Assembly (NCBI RefSeq): GCF_002127655.1
Contig: NZ_NEHB01000018.1
Span: forward strand, 1-64,000
Direction of reading: 5' to 3'
From: Janthinobacterium sp. GW456P
GTDB lineage: Bacteria > Pseudomonadota > Gammaproteobacteria > Burkholderiales > Burkholderiaceae_D
Length of the DNA stretch: 64,000 nt
This document shows, one piece after another, positions 16,651 through 25,462 of the stretch. The stretch's first letter is position 1, and each line of letters opens with the position of its first letter. The notes beneath the pieces are model-generated. The model had not been told where the DNA came from. It made no database searches and was given only the letters and a program-made list of their open reading frames with translations. The position numbers and the translations under genes are program-made.

Positions 16651-18804
16651 TTACTTGAGGTATTTGGCGAGCCATCCTTCGACTTCACTGTAGAAGAAAC
16701 GGCTGTTCTCGCCCTTCAAAATCCAGTGGTTTTCGTCCGGGAACACCAGCAATTTCGCCGGCACATTCAGGCGCTGTTGCACGGCAAAGTTCATCAAGGC
16801 ATTGTTGGCCGGCACGCGGTAGTCGAGTTCGCCCACGGTGATCAGGATGGGGGTGGTAAATCCCGTGCCTTTTTCGTGGTTGCCCGCCTGCATGATGGGG
16901 CTTTGATCGCGCCATACGGGCAGGTTCGACCAGACGGGGCCGCCCGCATTCGTTTCACGGCCGAAGCCGCCATCGCTGGTGCCCCACTGCATGATCAAAT
17001 CCATTTCGCCCGCGTGCGAGACGATGGCCTTGTAGCGCGTGGTGGTCGCTTGCAGCCAGTTGGCCAGATGGCCGCCATAGCTGGCGCCGCCAGCGGCCAG
17101 CTTGGTGCTGTCGATAAACGGGTATTTCTTGATGGCTGCATCGACGCCCTGGTTGACTTCATCGCCCGGACCTTTCAAGGGGTCGAACTGAATCGAGCGC
17201 GAGAATTCCTCGCCATAGCCGGTGGAACCCTTGTAGTCCGTCAGCAGCACGACGTAGCCAGGCTTGGCCAGCAAGTGATAGTTCCAGCGCAGCACGAACT
17301 GGTCGCGCCACATGCTGGCGGCGCCGCCGTGGATGACGGTAAACAGCGGATATTTCTTGTTCGGGTCAAAGTTGGCGGGTTTGACGAGCATATTGTGGAT
17401 CCGGCGGCCGTCTGCCGTGGTGAACCAGAAGTGCTCGGGCGCCTGCCAGTCGATTTTATCTGCCTTGTCCGTATTGAAAGCCGTCAGCCGTTTCGGCTGC
17501 TTGCCGTTGAACGCATAGATTTCCGGCGGATTGATGGCCGACTCCCACACGCCGACGAGGGCCTTGCCGCCGCTGCTCAGCGAGTTGATGGTGCCCGTTG
17601 GCAAGGATGGCTCTTCGCGCACCTCGCCGCCCCTGGCATCGATCGAGTACAGTTTTTCCAGGCCCGCATGTTCATAGCTGAAGATGACGCGCTGGCCGCC
17701 TTCGGGCAGCACGTAGCGTGAAATCGAGCGGTCCAGCTTGGCCGTCAGGATGGCTGGCGCAGGGTTGCTCATCGGCCAGGCAAAGCTGGCCAGGCGTTTC
17801 ACGTCATACACTTTACCGGGCGTTTGCGCGTCGCTCAAGGCGAACAGGGTCTTGCCGTCGGCCGCGAATTTCAGCGAGCCATAGCTGTGCTTGTCCTGCG
17901 TGAGGCGCTGCGCCTCGCCACCCGCCACGGGCAGCAGGTACAACTGCGAATAGACGGCTTCGCGCTGGGCCGCATCGCGGTTGGTGGCCGCGTTGAAGAC
18001 GACGGCCTTGCCGTCCGGCGTCCAGACGGCATCGAGCGATTGCCCTTCGTCGCCCTGGCCGCCGCCAAAGCCCGGCAGCGCCACCAGTTGTGTGCCCGAC
18101 AGGATGTCGCGCGGCGTCGCCGCAGCTTGCGCATCGACGATGAACAGCCGCACCTGCTTGTCGGTCAGCCATTTGTCGAAATAGCGCGGTGCCGTCGTTT
18201 CATACGAACGGGCGCTGACTTTGCGCTCCTTGCGCTCTTTCGCGCTTTGTTTGACGTCGGCTTCCGTCTTGTTGCCAGGATAGATGTCGCTGATGAACAG
18301 CAATTGCTTGCCGTCAGGGCTCCACTTCGGCATGCGCGCGCCCAGGGTGAGCGAGGTCAGGCGTTGCGCTTCGCCGCCGGCGGCCACGTCGAGACGGTAA
18401 ATCTGGCCCGCTTCATCGCCGTCGCGCTTGGCAACGAAGACCAGCTGGCGGCTGTCCGGCGACCAGGCCACGGCGCTTTCGCCGCCCTTGGAATACGTCA
18501 GGCGGCGCGCGGGGCTGTCATCCAGCAGGGACTTGATCCACAGGTCCGACCATTGCTCTTGGCTTGAGTAGGCGCTGTCGACCACGGAAAACACGGCCCA
18601 TTTGCCATCGGGGCTGGCGACGGGCGCGCCCACGCGTTTCATCAGCCACACGTCTTCATGCGTGATGGCATGTTTGGCATTGGCTTGCGTTTGCGATGCG
18701 GCAACTGGCGTGCCGGCCTTGGTATCGGCGGCGTGGGCCAGCGAGGCGCAGGCTGCTGCGATCAGCAGGGAGCCGAGGGAACGGCGAAGACGGGGTGAGG
18801 TCAT
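16651..18804 (-). CDS. Secreted S9-family peptidase (acylaminoacyl/dipeptidyl peptidase type)
   Basis: 717 aa from the ATG at 18804, chosen because it opens a signal peptide (SLGSLLIAAACASLAHA). A beta-propeller follows, with repeated S-P-D-G/S-x-Q/K blades (such as WSPDSRQLVFVAKRDG and WSPDGKQLLFIS). The C-terminal alpha/beta-hydrolase domain carries the triad: nucleophile in GGASYGGH, Asp in GELDYRVP, His in DENHWIL. It should cleave short peptides in the periplasm or outside the cell. Monocistronic. Confidence 0.94.
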   Translation of the reverse strand: MTSPRLRRSLGSLLIAAACASLAHAADTKAGTPVAASQTQANAKHAITHEDVWLMKRVGAPVASPDGKWAVFSVVDSAYSSQEQWSDLWIKSLLDDSPARRLTYSKGGESAVAWSPDSRQLVFVAKRDGDEAGQIYRLDVAAGGEAQRLTSLTLGARMPKWSPDGKQLLFISDIYPGNKTEADVKQSAKERKERKVSARSYETTAPRYFDKWLTDKQVRLFIVDAQAAATPRDILSGTQLVALPGFGGGQGDEGQSLDAVWTPDGKAVVFNAATNRDAAQREAVYSQLYLLPVAGGEAQRLTQDKHSYGSLKFAADGKTLFALSDAQTPGKVYDVKRLASFAWPMSNPAPAILTAKLDRSISRYVLPEGGQRVIFSYEHAGLEKLYSIDARGGEVREEPSLPTGTINSLSSGGKALVGVWESAINPPEIYAFNGKQPKRLTAFNTDKADKIDWQAPEHFWFTTADGRRIHNMLVKPANFDPNKKYPLFTVIHGGAASMWRDQFVLRWNYHLLAKPGYVVLLTDYKGSTGYGEEFSRSIQFDPLKGPGDEVNQGVDAAIKKYPFIDSTKLAAGGASYGGHLANWLQATTTRYKAIVSHAGEMDLIMQWGTSDGGFGRETNAGGPVWSNLPVWRDQSPIMQAGNHEKGTGFTTPILITVGELDYRVPANNALMNFAVQQRLNVPAKLLVFPDENHWILKGENSRFFYSEVEGWLAKYLK

Positions 18805-18978
18805 GGGCGTGGTCCGGGTAGTGAAAAAAGTACAGCGGGCAACATTATTGCCCATCGATTCGGCCACTGCCAAGGCCATGAACCGTTACTTACCAGACGG
18901 GAGTGGCGCGTATCGGGCGGGCAGCGCGTATCCGATCAGTTAAACTTGCCGCTTTACTCAGGCTGGCGCGGATTGAAC

Positions 18979-20025
18979 ATGAAAATTTGTCTACCCTTAT
19001 TGAAAACGGCCTTGCTGGGCGCAAGCTGCCTGCTGGCGGCCCCGGTTTTTGCCGCTGCGCCCGCTCCCTACCCGAACACCAGCGCCATGGGCGTGGGCCA
19101 TGCGGAAAGCACGGCCTGGTATGCGGGCTGCCTGAAGGTCAAGGATGCGGCGCCGCCGCCGGCCGACCTGCCGGCGCCGTCCGCCGTGGCGTCCTTGCAG
19201 CAATGCCAGGCAACAGACCTGTATTACGATACCAAGAGTATGTCCTCGCCCAAGCCGGCCGACTGGCGTCCTGCGCGCCATTGCGCGATGGCAACGCAGA
19301 ACAGCGCCGTATTGATGATGCTGTACCAGAATGGGCAGGGCGTGCAGAAAGACCCGCTGCTGGCGCTCAAGTATGCGTGCAGCATCGACGCGGCGCCGGC
19401 CGAGATGCAGGGCCGCATTGAACACTTGCAGAAGATCAATGCCAGCGGGCGCGGCATGATCGACTTGTGCGATGACATCACCAGCGGCTACATGATGGGC
19501 GTGTGCAGCGCCATCGATGCGCGGCAAAAGCAGCGCGCGCGCACGCAGGCGACAGGCAAGGTCAGCGCAAGCATGCCGGCCGTGGCGCAAGCGTCGCTGC
19601 AAAAGCTGCAGGCGGCCGCAAGCAAGTTTGCCGATGCGCGCGCGGCCTATGAAACGGACTTGAGCGGCACGGCGCGCGCCGCCCAGAGCATTGCGGCCCG
19701 CACGGCCGAACTCGATCTGCTGGCGCATGAGCTGCGCGAGTATGAAGCGGGCAAGCTGCCGGCCAGCATGACGAAGGAGCAGGCGGCGGCGCTCGACAAG
19801 GAACTCAACGCCATCTACGGCAAACTGATGAAAAAGCCGGCGCAGCCCCATGCGGGCGCCGTGGACAAGGACGGCATCCGCGCCACCCAGCGCCTGTGGC
19901 TTGCCTACCGCGATGCCTGGATGAATTTTGGCGCCGTGCGCTATCCGTCCGTCACCAGCGAGACCTGGGCCGGCCTGCTGACGTCGCGGCGCAATGCGCA
20001 GCTGCACGATTTGCTGGAGGATTGA
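18979..20025 (+). CDS. Secreted protein with C-terminal LprI-like (DUF1311) region
   Basis: 348 aa. The ATG at 18979 opens a signal peptide ending near VFAAAP. The middle is Cys-containing (AGCLKVK, LQQCQATD, CAMATQ, YACSID, DLCDDI, GVCSAID) and has a Sel1-like phrase (MLYQNGQGVQKDPLLALKYA). The C-terminal ~90 residues (ATQRLWLAYRDAWMNFGAVRYP) resemble the LprI/DUF1311 lysozyme-inhibitor-type domain, though that family's paired Cys are absent there. Function unknown. The next gene starts 3 nt after its stop, so the two are translationally linked. Confidence 0.75.
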   Translation: MKICLPLLKTALLGASCLLAAPVFAAAPAPYPNTSAMGVGHAESTAWYAGCLKVKDAAPPPADLPAPSAVASLQQCQATDLYYDTKSMSSPKPADWRPARHCAMATQNSAVLMMLYQNGQGVQKDPLLALKYACSIDAAPAEMQGRIEHLQKINASGRGMIDLCDDITSGYMMGVCSAIDARQKQRARTQATGKVSASMPAVAQASLQKLQAAASKFADARAAYETDLSGTARAAQSIAARTAELDLLAHELREYEAGKLPASMTKEQAAALDKELNAIYGKLMKKPAQPHAGAVDKDGIRATQRLWLAYRDAWMNFGAVRYPSVTSETWAGLLTSRRNAQLHDLLED

Positions 20026-20028
20026 GGC

Positions 20029-20532
20029 ATGCGCGAAGCGTACTACCACGAAGACGATTTTTGCATGATCGAACTGCTGCCGCTGGATAACTTGCAGCAC
20101 TGCGTGACGCAGATGGGCGAGCAGCAGGCGTTTGCCGATGCGCACCGCAGCGGCGCCGGCTGGACGGACATGTACGTCATCAAGGCGCCACCGTCGCCAC
20201 TGCGCGCGCTGGGCCTGACGGCGGAGCAGCTGCGCCTGGCGCTGGCCGATGCCTTGCCGCCGTATGACGCCGTCTACACGGGCTACAGCAGTTACCGGGT
20301 GGAATGCAAGAACGTGCTGGCCTTCGGCGGCGACAAGACGGAGACCTTGTTTGCGGGCCTGGACGACCAGGGCATCGTGTGCGACCTGTGGTGCAGCGAT
20401 GGCATGCCGCAACTGTTGCTGCTGCCCTTGAAAGCGCAGTTGCTGCTGGCCGACTGGGGCGCGGGCTTGGCCTGTCCGCTGGCCGATGGCGACTTGTTCG
20501 CCCGTTATTTGCAGGAAAACGAGCTCGGTTGA
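20029..20532 (+). CDS. Conserved hypothetical cytoplasmic protein
   Basis: 167 aa, no signal peptide. It begins MREAYYHEDDFCMIELLP and has a mixed alpha/beta composition with a Leu-rich C-terminus (LLLLPLKAQLLLADWG). I recall similar short proteins starting MRExYYHEDD in related genera but no function. It follows the LprI-like gene by 3 nt and is convergent, with a 1-nt gap, to the next minus-strand gene. Confidence 0.7.
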   Translation: MREAYYHEDDFCMIELLPLDNLQHCVTQMGEQQAFADAHRSGAGWTDMYVIKAPPSPLRALGLTAEQLRLALADALPPYDAVYTGYSSYRVECKNVLAFGGDKTETLFAGLDDQGIVCDLWCSDGMPQLLLLPLKAQLLLADWGAGLACPLADGDLFARYLQENELG

Positions 20533-20533
20533 T

Positions 20534-20932
20534 TCATTCGCAGGCGATGGCGTTTGGCTGCGCCACTTTCACCACGGACGCCAGGCGCGCCATGTCGTTG
20601 CCGTCGCCTTGTTCGACGTACGGTTGATATGTGTCAATGACGATGCGCGCACGCGCTTGCCAGCCGCAATTGTCGGCCTGGCGCGCGGGCACGCGCAGCC
20701 GCCGGCGCGCCTCGGCGTCGTTGCTGAAACAAAACCACGCATCGTGCGTGGCGGCAGGGCGGGGCAAGCGGCCCCATTGCGCCTTGTCGGGCGCGAAGCA
20801 GACGCGGTTGCCGATAATTTCCAGGCTCATCTCGTCCGTGCGGGTGCTGTACTGGCCGTCGAGCACGATGGGCGCTTGCGCCCGGGCGGACAGGCAAGCG
20901 GTGGCCAGGAGGAGGGCGGCGGCAAGTTTCAT
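20534..20932 (-). CDS. Small secreted hypothetical protein
   Basis: 132 aa from the ATG at 20932, which opens a signal peptide (MKLAAALLLATACLSARA). The upstream extension is Arg-rich and overlaps the terminator region, so it was not used. The mature part has four Cys (NRVCFAP, WFCFSN, NCGWQ and a penultimate Cys) that could form two disulfides. No family recognised. Confidence 0.7.
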   Translation of the reverse strand: MKLAAALLLATACLSARAQAPIVLDGQYSTRTDEMSLEIIGNRVCFAPDKAQWGRLPRPAATHDAWFCFSNDAEARRRLRVPARQADNCGWQARARIVIDTYQPYVEQGDGNDMARLASVVKVAQPNAIACE

Positions 20933-20990
20933 GCGGTTCTTTCGGGGCTGGCGAGACGAAGCGCCAGTATAACCGCGTGGCCGGAAACGC

Positions 20991-21020
20991 AAAAAGCCCA
21001 TCCGTGAGGATAGGCTTTTT
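20991..21020. terminator. Terminator downstream of tRNA-Lys
   Basis: AAAAAGCC-(C)-ATCC-GTGA-GGAT-(A)-GGCTTTTT: an 8+4 bp stem with T tracts in both directions. It serves the minus-strand tRNA transcript. Confidence 0.85.
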
Positions 21021-21035
21021 AGTACTGCGCATTCG

Positions 21036-21111
21036 TGGTAGGCCGTGCGGGATTCGAACCTGCGACCAACGGATTAAAAGTCCGCTGCTCTACCAGCTGA
21101 GCTAACGACCC
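21036..21111 (-). tRNA. tRNA-Lys (UUU)
   Basis: 76 nt on the minus strand with encoded CCA. The acceptor GGGTCGT pairs with ACGGCCT (one G-U). Anticodon loop is CTTTTAA with anticodon TTT; the T-loop is GGTTCGAATCC. D-arm GCTCAGCTGGTAGAGC is standard. Confidence 0.97.
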
Positions 21112-21179
21112 GAAAGAGGCCGCATTATATATCAGTTGAAAAAGAATGCAAAGCATTCCTGCACGAAAATGACTATGGC

Positions 21180-22937
21180 TCAATGCAGGGCTGCCGTGAG
21201 CTTCAGCACTTCGGCGATGCTGGTCGTGCCATCGATGATCTTGCGCGCGCCGGCAAGGCGCAGCGGCGTCATGCCGTCGAGGATGCTCTGGCGGCGCAAG
21301 GCGTGCAGGTCGGCGCCCGCCTTGACCAGCTGGCCGAACGTTTCCGTCACGCTCAGCAGTTCATAAATGCCGGCCCGCCCCAGGTAGCCGCTGTGGCGGC
21401 ACATGGCGCAGCCGGCGGGGCGGTACATGGCGTGGGGCCGTTCCAGCTGGCCGCCCGTCAGGCGCTGCCATGCAGCGTCGTCCGGGGCGCCGCCCGGCTG
21501 TTTGCAGGCCGGGCACAGGCAGCGCAGCAGGCGCTGCGCCAGCACGCCGATCAGGCACGCTTCCAGCAGATAGGCGGGCAAGCCCAGTTCCAGCAGGCGC
21601 ATGACGGCCGAGGGCGCGTCGTTGGTATGCAGGGTCGACAGCACCAGGTGCCCCGTCAGCGCCGCCTGAATGGCCATCTCGGCCGTGGCCAGGTCGCGGA
21701 TCTCGCCCACCATGATGATGTCGGGATCTTGCCGCATCAGCGCCCGCACGCCATCGGCAAACGACAGTTCGATGCCGGCCTGGGTTTGCACCTGCATCTG
21801 GTTGAAGGCCGGTTCGACCATTTCGATGGGGTCTTCCACCGTGCACACATTGACTTCGCTGCCGGCCAGCGCCTTCAGGGTGCTGTACAGTGTGCTGGTC
21901 TTGCCCGAGCCGGTGGGGCCCGTGATCAGCACGATGCCGTGCGTGCGCGCCGTCAGCTGGCGCCAGCGTTCGGCGTCCGCGGGCGGAAAACCCAGCTCCG
22001 CCAGGCTCTTGACGGCCACTTCCGGGTCGAAGATGCGCATGACGAGCTTTTCGCCGAAGGCCGTGGGCAAGGTCGACAGCCGCAGCTCGATTTCCTGCCC
22101 TTGCGCATTGCGCGTCTTGATGCGGCCATCCTGCGGGCGGCGCTTTTCCACCACATCCATGCGCCCGAGCAACTTGATGCGCGCCGTCATGGCCAGCATG
22201 ACCACGGGCGGCAGCTGGTAGGCCTGGTGCAGGCGGCCGTCGATGCGCAGGCGCACGAGGCCCGCGTCGCGCTTCGGTTCCAGGTGGATGTCGGAGGCGC
22301 GCTGGGCGAACGCGTATTGCCACAGCCAGTCGACGATGCGCACCACGTGCTGGTCGTTGGCGTCGAGGCTGGTCTTGTTGCGCCCCAGCTCCACCAGCTG
22401 CTCGAAATTGTGGCGCAGCGCCAGGTCTTGCGTGGACGCTTGCCGGGCCACCTTGACGGAAGTGGCCAGACTGAAAAATTGCGCGATGGCGTCGGCGATG
22501 TGCAGCGGGTTGGCGATGACCAGGCTCAGCTTGCGCGGCGCCAGGTTTCCCAGCTGCGCCTGCCAAGCGAGCGCATACGGCTGGGCCGTGGCGATGACGA
22601 TGCGCTCCACGGTGCTTTCCACGGGCAGGATGTTGAAGCGGGCCGCATAGCCGGCCGTCATGACGTCGGCCACCTGGCTGAAATCGATGTGCAAGGGATC
22701 GATGCGCAGATACGGCAGGCTTGCGCGTTGCGCCAGCCACGCGCACAGGGTATCGAGCGTGAGTGCGCCGTGGGCGATGCTGCACAGCGGATGCAAGGCG
22801 GGCGCCGGCAGCAGGGCGGCCTGGGTGGCGATGGCGGCCGCTTGCGCGGCGCCAAGCATGCCGTCTTCCTGCAGCCAGGCCAGCAGTTGCGGCAATTCCA
22901 GCGGCGTGTCGGGAGGTTGAGGAGGGGAAGCGGGCAT
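21180..22937 (-). CDS. GspE/PilB-family secretion ATPase
   Basis: 585 aa. An N-terminal MshEN-like region is followed by the ATPase core: Walker A GPTGSGKTSTLYS (around residue 335), Asp box TVEDPIE, Walker B PDIIMVGEIRD, and His box TGHLVLSTLHTND. A zinc-binding tetracysteine pair, CLCPAC and CAMC, follows, as in GspE and PilB. It would power type II secretion or type IV pilus assembly. No pilin, GspF/PilC or prepilin peptidase gene is adjacent, so its partner system is elsewhere. A PilB-like role is as likely as GspE. Confidence 0.92.
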   Translation of the reverse strand: MPASPPQPPDTPLELPQLLAWLQEDGMLGAAQAAAIATQAALLPAPALHPLCSIAHGALTLDTLCAWLAQRASLPYLRIDPLHIDFSQVADVMTAGYAARFNILPVESTVERIVIATAQPYALAWQAQLGNLAPRKLSLVIANPLHIADAIAQFFSLATSVKVARQASTQDLALRHNFEQLVELGRNKTSLDANDQHVVRIVDWLWQYAFAQRASDIHLEPKRDAGLVRLRIDGRLHQAYQLPPVVMLAMTARIKLLGRMDVVEKRRPQDGRIKTRNAQGQEIELRLSTLPTAFGEKLVMRIFDPEVAVKSLAELGFPPADAERWRQLTARTHGIVLITGPTGSGKTSTLYSTLKALAGSEVNVCTVEDPIEMVEPAFNQMQVQTQAGIELSFADGVRALMRQDPDIIMVGEIRDLATAEMAIQAALTGHLVLSTLHTNDAPSAVMRLLELGLPAYLLEACLIGVLAQRLLRCLCPACKQPGGAPDDAAWQRLTGGQLERPHAMYRPAGCAMCRHSGYLGRAGIYELLSVTETFGQLVKAGADLHALRRQSILDGMTPLRLAGARKIIDGTTSIAEVLKLTAALH

Positions 22938-22984
22938 GGCCGGCGCCTTTCCGGGCTGCCGGCCTTGCCTGGGACTGCCGGCGT

Positions 22985-23773
22985 TTACAGGGTGCTGACG
23001 ATGCCCTTGACCCAGGACTTGGCGGGCAGCTTGGTCTCGGCGACGATTTGCTTGGCGCGCTCGAGCAGGGCGGCCTGTGCCTCGGTATCGAGCGCCACTT
23101 TCGTCTTGAAAGCGATCGCCACCACATTCCCATCATGGACTTCCGGCAGGCAGATCACCTGTTCGAACGCAAACTTCATCGCCTTGATGTTCTTTGCATA
23201 GCTGGGATGGTCGCCAAACAGGTTGACCGTCATGATGCCGTGCGGCGCCAGGCAGGCGCAGCAGGCGGCATAGAAGTCAGCGCTGTCGAGCACGGGACCG
23301 CGCGCCGTGGCGTCGTACAGATCCACCTGCAGGGCGTCCAGGGTACCGTGGTTGGCGTCGTCGTTGACGTAGTCGAGCGCATCCATCTCGCGCACGTGCA
23401 GGCGCTCGTCGTTGGGTGGCAGCTTGAACATCGAGGCGCAGATGGTGATGACGGATGGATTCAGTTCGATGGCCTCGACCTGCGCCTGCGGGAACTGGCG
23501 GTAGCAGAACTTGGTCAGCGCGGCCGTGCCCAGGCCCAGTTGGGTGATGCGCTGCGCTTGCTCGATCCACAGCATCCACGCCATCATCTGCTGCGCGTAT
23601 TCGAGCTCCGGCCAGTCCGGCTTGCGGATGCGCATGGCGCCCTGCACCCATTCCGTGCCGAAATGCAGATAGCGCACGCCATCCATTTCAGACAGGGTGA
23701 CAGGGGCGTAGCGGGGCTTGCGCGCAGGGCGCGAGGATTCGACTTGTTCGATGGATTTTCGTTTGATAAGCAT
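22985..23773 (-). CDS. Spermidine-synthase-like methyltransferase-fold protein
   Basis: 262 aa. It has a Rossmann-type nucleotide/SAM fold: QLGLGTAALTKF (motif I-like), AIELNPSVI with the acidic residue after strand 2, and LDALQVDLYD. This matches the spermidine synthase superfamily. The strictly conserved polyamine-site pattern is hard to see, so true aminopropyl transfer is unproven. It ends 47 nt before the GspE-like gene on the same strand and may be co-transcribed. Confidence 0.82.
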   Translation of the reverse strand: MLIKRKSIEQVESSRPARKPRYAPVTLSEMDGVRYLHFGTEWVQGAMRIRKPDWPELEYAQQMMAWMLWIEQAQRITQLGLGTAALTKFCYRQFPQAQVEAIELNPSVITICASMFKLPPNDERLHVREMDALDYVNDDANHGTLDALQVDLYDATARGPVLDSADFYAACCACLAPHGIMTVNLFGDHPSYAKNIKAMKFAFEQVICLPEVHDGNVVAIAFKTKVALDTEAQAALLERAKQIVAETKLPAKSWVKGIVSTL

Positions 23774-23822
23774 AAGGCGGCCTGAAAGTGTGGCGCATTA
23801 TAGCCCGTGCCGGGGAGGCATA

Positions 23823-23855
23823 AAAAATGCCGGCCCCGGAGAGTCGGCATTTTTC
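23823..23855. terminator. Terminator of the glycine-zipper gene
   Basis: AAAAATGCCG (23823-23832) pairs with CGGCATTTTT (23845-23854) around a 12-base loop. The A and T flanks make it active on either strand. Confidence 0.8.
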
Positions 23856-23884
23856 TACCCGTAATACTGAGTACCAACGTCTGA

Positions 23885-23988
23885 CAGAAGCGTCGCGAGC
23901 GGAAGGCAGAGGTGGCCGAGAAGCGCAACCGTACTGAAGTACGGTGAGCATCGCAGGCCGCCTATGCCGACGCGCAGCAGCTTATGTC
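23885..23988 (+). repeat. Dispersed repeat, copy B
   Basis: Plus-strand copy of the element at 9848-9956. GGCCGAGAAGCGCAACCGTA begins the longest shared block at 23914, followed by the AGTACGG arm, GAGCATCGC and GACGCGCAGCAG. It lies between the end of the glycine-zipper gene and its terminator, so it is transcribed in that gene's 3' UTR. Confidence 0.8.
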
Positions 23989-23993
23989 AGGCG

Positions 23994-24506
23994 TTACTGC
24001 TGAGCAGGTTCGATGGAGACCCGCAGACGGATGCGCTCGCCCGGATCGTAGGACATGATGCTTGTATAGTTGCGGCCGCGATAGTCGTAGGTGACCTGGT
24101 AGCCATTGTTGCGCGATTCCCAGTGGTCGACCTGGCGACATTGCTTGACGGCTTGTTCCTGCATGCCGCCCTGGTAGTTGTTCTGGTTGTCGACACGGTC
24201 GCCGACGACGGCGCCGGCGATCGCGCCCGCCGCTGCTGCTGCCGTGCGGCCATTGCCGCCACCGACCTGGCTGCCGAGCAGGGCGCCGGCGATACCGCCG
24301 ACGATGGAGCCGCCAGCGCTGCGCTGTTGCGGCGGTGCCTGCACTTGCACGTATTCCGTACGGCACTCCTGGCGTGGACGATTGATCTGTTCCACTTGCG
24401 GCACGACGCGTACGACCTTGCCGAAATCTTCAAAGTCGGCGGCCTGGGCGAGTGGCAATGTGCCGAGACAAACGGCTGACAACATCAATTTGGCTTGCAA
24501 GTTCAT
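23994..24506 (-). CDS. Glycine-zipper 2TM-domain outer-membrane protein
   Basis: 170 aa. Signal peptide MNLQAKLMLSAVCLGTLPLAQA. Residues about 65-105 form a glycine-zipper 2TM domain: GGSIVGGIAGALLGSQVGGG and AAAAAGAIAGAVVGDRV. The C-terminus (NNGYQVTYDYRGRNYTSIM) is typical of the 17-kDa surface-antigen-like family. No lipobox cysteine is placed as in lipoprotein members. Probably associates with the outer membrane; exact role unknown. Confidence 0.88.
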   Translation of the reverse strand: MNLQAKLMLSAVCLGTLPLAQAADFEDFGKVVRVVPQVEQINRPRQECRTEYVQVQAPPQQRSAGGSIVGGIAGALLGSQVGGGNGRTAAAAAGAIAGAVVGDRVDNQNNYQGGMQEQAVKQCRQVDHWESRNNGYQVTYDYRGRNYTSIMSYDPGERIRLRVSIEPAQQ

Positions 24507-24907
24507 TTGTAACCTCGTTATCTAGAGAATCTTTCAGGGTATTTTTTACAACTTGGGACTATAGTAATCCCGCCAGACCGGGGCAAGTGTTTCGCATGGC
24601 AACAAAATGTAACAGCCCAAGCCCCTTGCCCCACAGTCTGTAACATGCACTTTCAATCGATACAAGATGTTGAAGTGACTTGAAACCAGCGGTTTGTAAC
24701 AAATCTTGCGTTTGACATCATATTCGGGTTGATTCATGCAGGACAACACGTTACCCTAATACGCGTATGGCTTATATAAAATCGCACTGAATCGCATAAA
24801 AGTTGATACAGATCGAATCACCGCGTGCGCATTGACCCGCGTGCGGGGATGCAATAAGAAGAGCAGCTAGAAAAAATCCATACATAACAGGTCGATTTGA
24901 GGGAAAA
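24507..24907. other. Intergenic region with three TGTAACA repeats
   Basis: AT-richer than its surroundings and without a credible gene. It holds TGTAACA at 24608-24614, 24639-24645 and 24695-24701, all in the same orientation. It serves as the shared upstream region of the divergent glycine-zipper and barstar-like genes. Confidence 0.5.
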
Positions 24908-25306
24908 ATGAGTTTGTTACTAACCGTGCCGCCCAACCTTGTCCAGTCCATCCGTGCCTTTCGCGTGACCGAATTACAAGACGAGGCGATCCGTCTCGGG
25001 CAGCACTTTTTATATGCGCATTGCAACGCTGGACAGACCAAACAACAAGTCATCGGCATTATTGCGGAAGCTTTCCTGTTTCCGAAAAACCTGGCGAAGA
25101 ATTTCGATGCCCTGCGCCTGTGCCTGACGGACACCATGTTCAAGGCCGGCACGCAGACGGGCTTTCTGGTGGTGCTTGAGCAATTACCAAATACGCAAAA
25201 ATTCGACAAGGAAGCGCGCGAGATCCTGCTCGACGTGTTCCGCGACGCGGCCGACTACTGGGCCGAGAAGAAAGTCCCGTTCCGCGTCTTCTATTCGTTT
25301 GAGTAA
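24908..25306 (+). CDS. Barstar-family protein
   Basis: 132 aa, cytoplasmic. The central region FPKNLAKNFDALRLCLTD matches the barstar (barnase inhibitor) core, in which an acidic helix blocks an RNase active site. Flanking segments (VIGIIAEAFLF and ILLDVFRDAADYWAEKKVPF) fit the fold. No secreted RNase gene is adjacent, so it may be a housekeeping or orphan immunity protein. Preceded by AGGGAAAA as ribosome binding site. Confidence 0.82.
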   Translation: MSLLLTVPPNLVQSIRAFRVTELQDEAIRLGQHFLYAHCNAGQTKQQVIGIIAEAFLFPKNLAKNFDALRLCLTDTMFKAGTQTGFLVVLEQLPNTQKFDKEAREILLDVFRDAADYWAEKKVPFRVFYSFE

Positions 25307-25395
25307 GCACCTACTCACGCTGCGGCGCCGCCAAACGAGCCTTTTTTGCCCCTATTGGGCGGCGTAATCCGGCAGCGGCGGCGGCCTGGCAAGTA

Positions 25396-25410
25396 TGTTG
25401 CGTCGCAACA
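25396..25410. promoter_or_regulatory. Perfect 15-bp palindrome upstream of purN
   Basis: TGTTGCG-T-CGCAACA, a perfect dyad 17 bp upstream of the purN -35 box. Its centre is TGC-N3-GCA, the same core as the boxes near the phasin gene (38045, 38101). Confidence 0.5.
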
Positions 25411-25426
25411 ATAATAGCGGCCTTTC

Positions 25427-25455
25427 TTGGTTCGCTTCGCCATAGCGGGTACAAT
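25427..25455 (+). promoter_or_regulatory. Promoter of purN
   Basis: -35 TTGGTT (25427-25432), 17-bp spacer, -10 TACAAT (25450-25455). The purN ATG is only 8 nt after the -10 box, so the mRNA may begin at or beside the start codon. Confidence 0.6.
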
Positions 25456-25462
25456 GCGCGCT

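Noticed and set aside
24546-24749. 67-codon minus-strand frame in the gap before the barstar-like gene
   Set aside because: Covers an AT-rich regulatory region with the TGTAACA repeats; no coding signature.
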